A stretch of DNA of 64,000 nucleotides, taken from positions 547,261-611,260 of the forward strand of contig NZ_LR131147.1 in the NCBI RefSeq assembly GCF_900626285.1, in the 5' to 3' direction. Numbering within the stretch: position 1 is the stretch's first letter; the number at the start of each line of letters is the position of its first letter. This stretch comes from Intestinimonas massiliensis (ex Afouda et al. 2020). GTDB lineage: Bacteria; Bacillota; Clostridia; Oscillospirales; Oscillospiraceae. A program made the position numbers and the translations under genes. Below the pieces are notes generated by a model. That model saw nothing but the letters and a program-made list of their open reading frames with translations, searched no databases and was not told where the DNA came from. Below are positions 60,857 through 64,000 of the stretch, in pieces.

Positions 60857-60934
60857 ATGCTATTAGGGAGAATTCCTTCTCCCGATCAGAGAATTCCTCC
60901 TCCTCAACGGAGAATTCCTTCTCCCTAATAGCAT
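60857..60934 (-). repeat. Intercistronic 16-bp stem with three 21-bp tandem repeats between mglB and mglA
   Basis: Arms 60857-60872 and 60919-60934 pair perfectly (16 bp) over a 46-base loop. Within lie three copies of a unit beginning AGAATTCC at 60869, 60890 and 60911, exactly 21 bases apart. It has no U-run. It may protect mglB mRNA or reduce read-through to mglA, so the binding protein is made in excess. Confidence 0.75.
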
Positions 60935-60974
60935 ACGGTTATTTCTTAGCGGACCTCAGTGAGGCCCCGCTCCA

Positions 60975-62279
60975 TTACTGGCTCAGCAGGCCGGTGTAGG
61001 AAGCGGCGTTGTCGGTCTTCACCATGTTGATGGCAAAGGCGTCATAGGCGCTGGGGTTGCCCAGGCGGTTGGTGATGTTGGACTCGGTCTGGCCGTCGCC
61101 GCCGATGTACTCAACGTTCAGGTTCAGCAGGTCGTCGTACTTCTGCAGCAGGGGCTGATAAGTAGCGCTCAGGAAGTTATCAGCGGCGTTGTAGATGTTC
61201 AGCCACACGTTTTTGGTGGGATGATCAGTGGCGTCCAGCTGGCTGGAGACGGGAGCGTAGGTCACGGTGGAGTCCAGGAACTCCTCATAGTTCTCAGCGG
61301 TGACAGCCACGTTCAGAGCGTAGTAGGAACGGGTGGCCTCGTCATAGTAGAACACGTCCTCACCCAGCACATTGCCGGCCTCATCCGCGGTGCCGATGCC
61401 GCTGTCGATGTCCACGCCGTCCAGCGCGTTGCGCAGCACACGCAGGGTCAGGTAGGCCTGCACGTCGGCGTGCTGGCTGATGGTGCCGCCGTAGCCGTTG
61501 GCGATAGCGGCAACAGCGTCGGAGTTGGCGTCATAGCCGAAGGTGGGAACGCCGTTGGCCTGAGACCAGGCGTTGAACATGGCCATGCCCATGCCGTCGT
61601 TGTTGGAGGCCACGATGTCGATCTGGTCGCCGAAGGAGGAGGCCCAGGTGGTGATGGCATTGCCGGCGGTGGCAGCATCCCAGGTGGCGCCGGCGGAGTT
61701 CTTCATCTCCTGAGAGGCCAGCTCACGGACGGTGTAGGTCTTGCCGTTGATCTCCAGGGTGCCGTCCTTCACGTAGGTGGAGGTGCCGTCAATGTTGGTG
61801 CCCACGGGGGTGCTGTCGATGGCGCCGTCCACCTCAACAGCGGTGTCCAGAGCGGCGCGAACGCCGCGGGTACGGGCGATGGAGTCGTTGTGGCCGATGT
61901 CGCCGATGGCCAGCACGTAGCCGATGACACCGTCTTTGTTGCGGTCGATCTCATCAATGTGAGCGGTGATGTAGTCCAGGATCATGGTGCCCTGCAGCTC
62001 GGCGCCCTGGTTGGCATCGAAGCCCACATAGTAGGTCTTGTCATTGAACTGAAGCGCGTTCATGTCCAGCTCGCCGGTGGAGCTGTTGGAGGGCTGACGG
62101 TTGAACCACACCAGGGGCTTATCCTTGTTGGCGACCGTTCCGGTCTCGCCGCCGGCGGCAGCGCTCTCCTGGGTATCGGGGTTGGCACTCTGCTGGGTGT
62201 CCCCGGTACCGCCGCCGCAAGCAGCCAGGCTGAACGCCATCGCGGCAGTAAGAGCTAACGCAAGTACCTTCTTTTTCAT
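60975..62279 (-). CDS. mglB: Galactose/glucose-binding lipoprotein MglB
   Basis: 434 aa, longer than the E. coli 330-aa protein. Signal peptide with lipobox FSLAAC (about residues 16-21) followed by a low-complexity GGGTGDTQQ linker; then a type I periplasmic-binding fold. Ligand-site phrases DIVASNNDGMGMAMFNAWSQ and PTFGYDANSDAVAAI are typical. It catches sugar for MglAC. First gene of the operon. Confidence 0.93.
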   Translation of the reverse strand: MKKKVLALALTAAMAFSLAACGGGTGDTQQSANPDTQESAAAGGETGTVANKDKPLVWFNRQPSNSSTGELDMNALQFNDKTYYVGFDANQGAELQGTMILDYITAHIDEIDRNKDGVIGYVLAIGDIGHNDSIARTRGVRAALDTAVEVDGAIDSTPVGTNIDGTSTYVKDGTLEINGKTYTVRELASQEMKNSAGATWDAATAGNAITTWASSFGDQIDIVASNNDGMGMAMFNAWSQANGVPTFGYDANSDAVAAIANGYGGTISQHADVQAYLTLRVLRNALDGVDIDSGIGTADEAGNVLGEDVFYYDEATRSYYALNVAVTAENYEEFLDSTVTYAPVSSQLDATDHPTKNVWLNIYNAADNFLSATYQPLLQKYDDLLNLNVEYIGGDGQTESNITNRLGNPSAYDAFAINMVKTDNAASYTGLLSQ

Positions 62280-62326
62280 AGCTATTCTCCTTTTTCCTTA
62301 GATTTGGGCGAAGTTTGTTCCAAAAC

Positions 62327-62338
62327 GATCGCCCGATC
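62327..62338 (-). promoter_or_regulatory. Small palindrome at the mglB transcription start
   Basis: GATCG-CC-CGATC sits at about +2 to +13. A repressor bound here would block initiation. Candidate only. Confidence 0.4.
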
Positions 62339-62345
62339 TGTCTTC

Positions 62346-62374
62346 ATTCTAGAGGATAGCAACTGGAAAAACAA
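62346..62374 (-). promoter_or_regulatory. Sigma-A promoter of mglBAC
   Basis: TTGTTT (62369-62374) and TAGAAT (62346-62351) on the minus strand with 17 bases between. Start near 62340, leader about 60 bases, AAGGAG before the ATG. Confidence 0.7.
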
Positions 62375-62388
62375 GGTGAAAATTCACC
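62375..62388. promoter_or_regulatory. 14-bp perfect palindrome abutting the mglB -35 box
   Basis: GGTGAAAATTCACC touches the upstream edge of the -35 box. Its place fits an activator or repressor site for galactose control. The sequence lacks the central CG of many LacI-family sites. Confidence 0.55.
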
Positions 62389-62486
62389 GAAAGACCTGCT
62401 AACAAAAGTCAAGTAAAACTTTCAAAGGAAACGAGCAAAGGAAAAGGGTGCACCAAATTAAACCGCTGTGCATTTCAAAAAATGGC

Positions 62487-63914
62487 GGTCAGCCAGACAG
62501 TATAGAGCTGGGAAATCAGCCATGCTCCAGAGAATCCAGGTAGGCTTTCACAGAAGCGTAGTAGATGCGCAGGAACTTGTTGGCGGAGGCCATCATGTAG
62601 ACACGGTAGGGCTTACCTTCAGAGCGTTTCTTGTTCATGAACTGGTAGACCGGCTCATCCATTGGAGCGCATTGCAGGAGGACCCCCATCACCAGAAAGA
62701 GCGTCCTTCGCAGTGAGGCAGATCCTCTCTTGGAAATGTTACGGCTACGGACATCCACTTGTCCAGATTGGTAAGGTGGGGCGTCAATGCCTGCAAAGGC
62801 CACCAGCGCTTTCTTGGAATGAAAACGGCGTACATCGCCAATTTCAGCTATGAGTTGGGGGCCGAGGGTTGGGCCAACACCAAACATCTCCATCACCACA
62901 GGATACTCCGGTAGAGAAACGGCCAGGGACTGCATCTCCTGCTTGAGAGCAGCTAACGCGGCGGAAGTTGCCCGGAGTTGGGAAACAGCCTGTTCTACCA
63001 AAAGTTTTGCCGTATCCGTTTTCGGCATGACACCGAAGTGTCCACATGCAGAGGCGTATATGTCCAGTGCCTTATCCTCGCTAAAATTGTAGCCGTGCTT
63101 TCTGCACCACTTCTGGTATTGGGTGGTAAAGGCCTTTTTAGACAAACCACAGACACACTCACAATGCCAAAAAGCGGCTACAAAATCCACCCACTTCTCG
63201 CTGCCATCGGCGCGGGGTGGACTGGTAAACAGGCGGTTTGCATCAGGGAAAGCGGTGTCCAGCAGGGAGATTAGGTTGTTCTTCAGCATGGTCCGTACTT
63301 TGGAATACTGCTGGTACTGCCGGTAGCAGGTCTTCAGCATGAGCCGGGTGTCCTCCTCCGGGACATATTTCGGTAGTGTGAGCCAGTGGTCAAGGCCGTA
63401 GTTGGCCAGTTTCACGGCGTCCTTCTTGTCAGTCTTGCCTCGTCTTAAACTGTTGTTCCCATAGTCATGCACCAGCATTGCATTGACTACGGAGACATAA
63501 AGTCCCGCGTCGTGGAGCAGCCAGGCCACCGGCGCGTGGTAATTACCCGTGGATTCCATCACCACACGGGTCTCACCGTCCAAACTTTTGAGCAGCCCTG
63601 CCAGTTCGTTCAGTTCATTGGCGGTGTGTCGCACTTCAAAGGGTGAAACCACCACCTCACCGAAGGGGCGCATGACGGCGATCATGCTTTTCCCTTTGGA
63701 AACATCGATGCCAACGCTGTTCATCCACATTCCTCCAATACTAAAGAATCTGCAACCGGAATCCATCTTTTCTCGTTGCCGATTCAATCTATTGGGTGAC
63801 GCGAACTCCCCGGCATCCGGTGGCTCAACCTGCTGAAATCGAACGCTACAACAAGAGGATGGCTGACAGTCTTTCGTACGGACTTACAAGCCCAAGGAGT
63901 GAGTGGTCAGCCAG
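62487..63914 (-). mobile_element. IS110-family element upstream of mglB (ends uncertain)
   Basis: A complete IS110-type transposase with about 200 bases of non-coding DNA on its upstream side. GGTCAGCCAG occurs at 62487-62496 and again at 63905-63914 in the same direction, and may lie near the two ends. IS110 elements lack terminal inverted repeats and usually make no target duplication, so the ends cannot be set by eye. It was inserted about 100 bases upstream of the mglB promoter. Confidence 0.6.
62516..63724 (-). CDS. IS110-family transposase (DEDD type)
   Basis: 402 aa. N-terminal RuvC-like domain with the DEDD residues in GIDVSKGKSM, VVMESTGNYHAPVAWLLHDA and GKTDKKDAVKLANYGL; C-terminal Tnp_20 domain with the catalytic Ser region: MFGVGPTLGPQLIAEIGDV, FAGIDAPPYQSG and ISKRGSASLRRTLF. 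Intact. The start MNSVGIDVSK at 63724 has GGAGG 7 bases upstream. It acts with a bridge RNA in studied members. Confidence 0.93.
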   Translation of the reverse strand: MNSVGIDVSKGKSMIAVMRPFGEVVVSPFEVRHTANELNELAGLLKSLDGETRVVMESTGNYHAPVAWLLHDAGLYVSVVNAMLVHDYGNNSLRRGKTDKKDAVKLANYGLDHWLTLPKYVPEEDTRLMLKTCYRQYQQYSKVRTMLKNNLISLLDTAFPDANRLFTSPPRADGSEKWVDFVAAFWHCECVCGLSKKAFTTQYQKWCRKHGYNFSEDKALDIYASACGHFGVMPKTDTAKLLVEQAVSQLRATSAALAALKQEMQSLAVSLPEYPVVMEMFGVGPTLGPQLIAEIGDVRRFHSKKALVAFAGIDAPPYQSGQVDVRSRNISKRGSASLRRTLFLVMGVLLQCAPMDEPVYQFMNKKRSEGKPYRVYMMASANKFLRIYYASVKAYLDSLEHG

Positions 63915-63930
63915 TTGCTCCTCTTATTGT
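63730..63930 (-). ncRNA. Candidate bridge-RNA region of the IS110 element
   Basis: The about 200 bases upstream of the transposase hold no gene but are rich in inverted repeats. GGCTGAC (63861-63867) pairs with GTCAGCC (63906-63912), and directly inside it AGTC (63868-63871) pairs with GACT (63881-63884). In IS110/IS621 the upstream non-coding end encodes a bridge RNA that recognises target and donor. Exact RNA limits and strand need an experiment or a covariance model. Confidence 0.4.
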
Positions 63931-63950
63931 AGCTTAGGCACGAGATGGAG

Positions 63951-63979
63951 GGAAAGCCGGACTGGCTGCCCGGCTTTCC
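63951..63979. terminator. Hairpin at the right edge of the window
   Basis: 10-bp perfect stem (GGAAAGCCGG 63951-63960 with CCGGCTTTCC 63970-63979) over a 9-base loop. No strong T-run follows. It may end a gene lying outside the window. Nothing else is visible in the last 70 bases. Confidence 0.4.
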
Positions 63980-64000
63980 TGTCCAAATTTATTGTAATAG

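Overview
The window is a piece of a bacterial chromosome with high GC (about 60%). Most likely it comes from a Gram-positive Clostridia of the Oscillospiraceae type (Flavonifractor, Lawsonibacter or Intestinimonas-like). The reasons are AGGAGG-type ribosome binding sites with some GTG/TTG starts, sigma-A promoters with 17-bp spacing, a T-box leader, a class II galT, a YetF/DUF4363 pair, and the order DUF1385-prmC-recA-recX-rimO-pgsA. No species is claimed.

Layout. 1-7,050: the 5' part of guaA (runs off the left edge), a small lipoprotein, carAB (pyrimidine/arginine precursor) and a metallophosphoesterase. 7,100-12,350: YetF/DUF4363, a DUF3783-plsY-greA operon, an SDR oxidoreductase and a cell-wall amidase with a Pro-Thr linker. 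12,500-16,400: an aconitase-fold hydratase, a Cys-rich DUF1847 protein and a membrane protein. 16,400-19,000: a zinc/manganese ABC importer. 19,070-22,660: an ECF sigma factor overlapping a membrane protein and a three-gene ABC-2 exporter. 22,690-24,070: a PatB/MalY-type C-S lyase and tRNA-Gln. 24,070-24,610: a gene-free region carrying a cluster of DnaA-box-like sites. 24,612-29,430: polA-GNAT-rimI-tsaD. 29,500-33,360: a MATE exporter divergent from an M20 amidohydrolase and an iron-type alcohol dehydrogenase. 33,400-35,770: T-box-controlled cysE-cysS. 35,780-41,990: the long operon DUF1385-prmC-recA-recX-nitroreductase-rimO-pgsA. 42,000-45,590: a lipoprotein, response regulator and histidine kinase operon. 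45,730: tRNA-Leu.

Accessory part. Directly after tRNA-Leu comes an AT-rich island (about 45,860-49,340). It holds a stand-alone recombinase domain, a KilA-N-like protein, an unrecognised 264-aa protein and a KAP-family P-loop NTPase. The last two look like a candidate two-gene defence or conflict module and are the best candidate here for an undescribed system. Next come a LysR regulator with a divergent YczE/YitT-type membrane protein, and an IS3-family insertion that sits between the two arms of an inverted repeat. The right end is a complete galactose unit: the mglBAC importer and galK-galE-galT-galM in separate operons, each with its own promoter and palindromes. An IS110-family element with a possible bridge-RNA region lies just upstream of mglB.

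How the genes work together. MglBAC imports galactose. GalM, GalK, GalT and GalE convert it by the Leloir pathway. CysE and CysS are tied to Cys-tRNA charging through the T-box. The recA operon combines recombination, release-factor methylation, ribosomal S12 modification and phospholipid synthesis. All starts, promoters and hairpins were read by eye. No database search or folding program was run.
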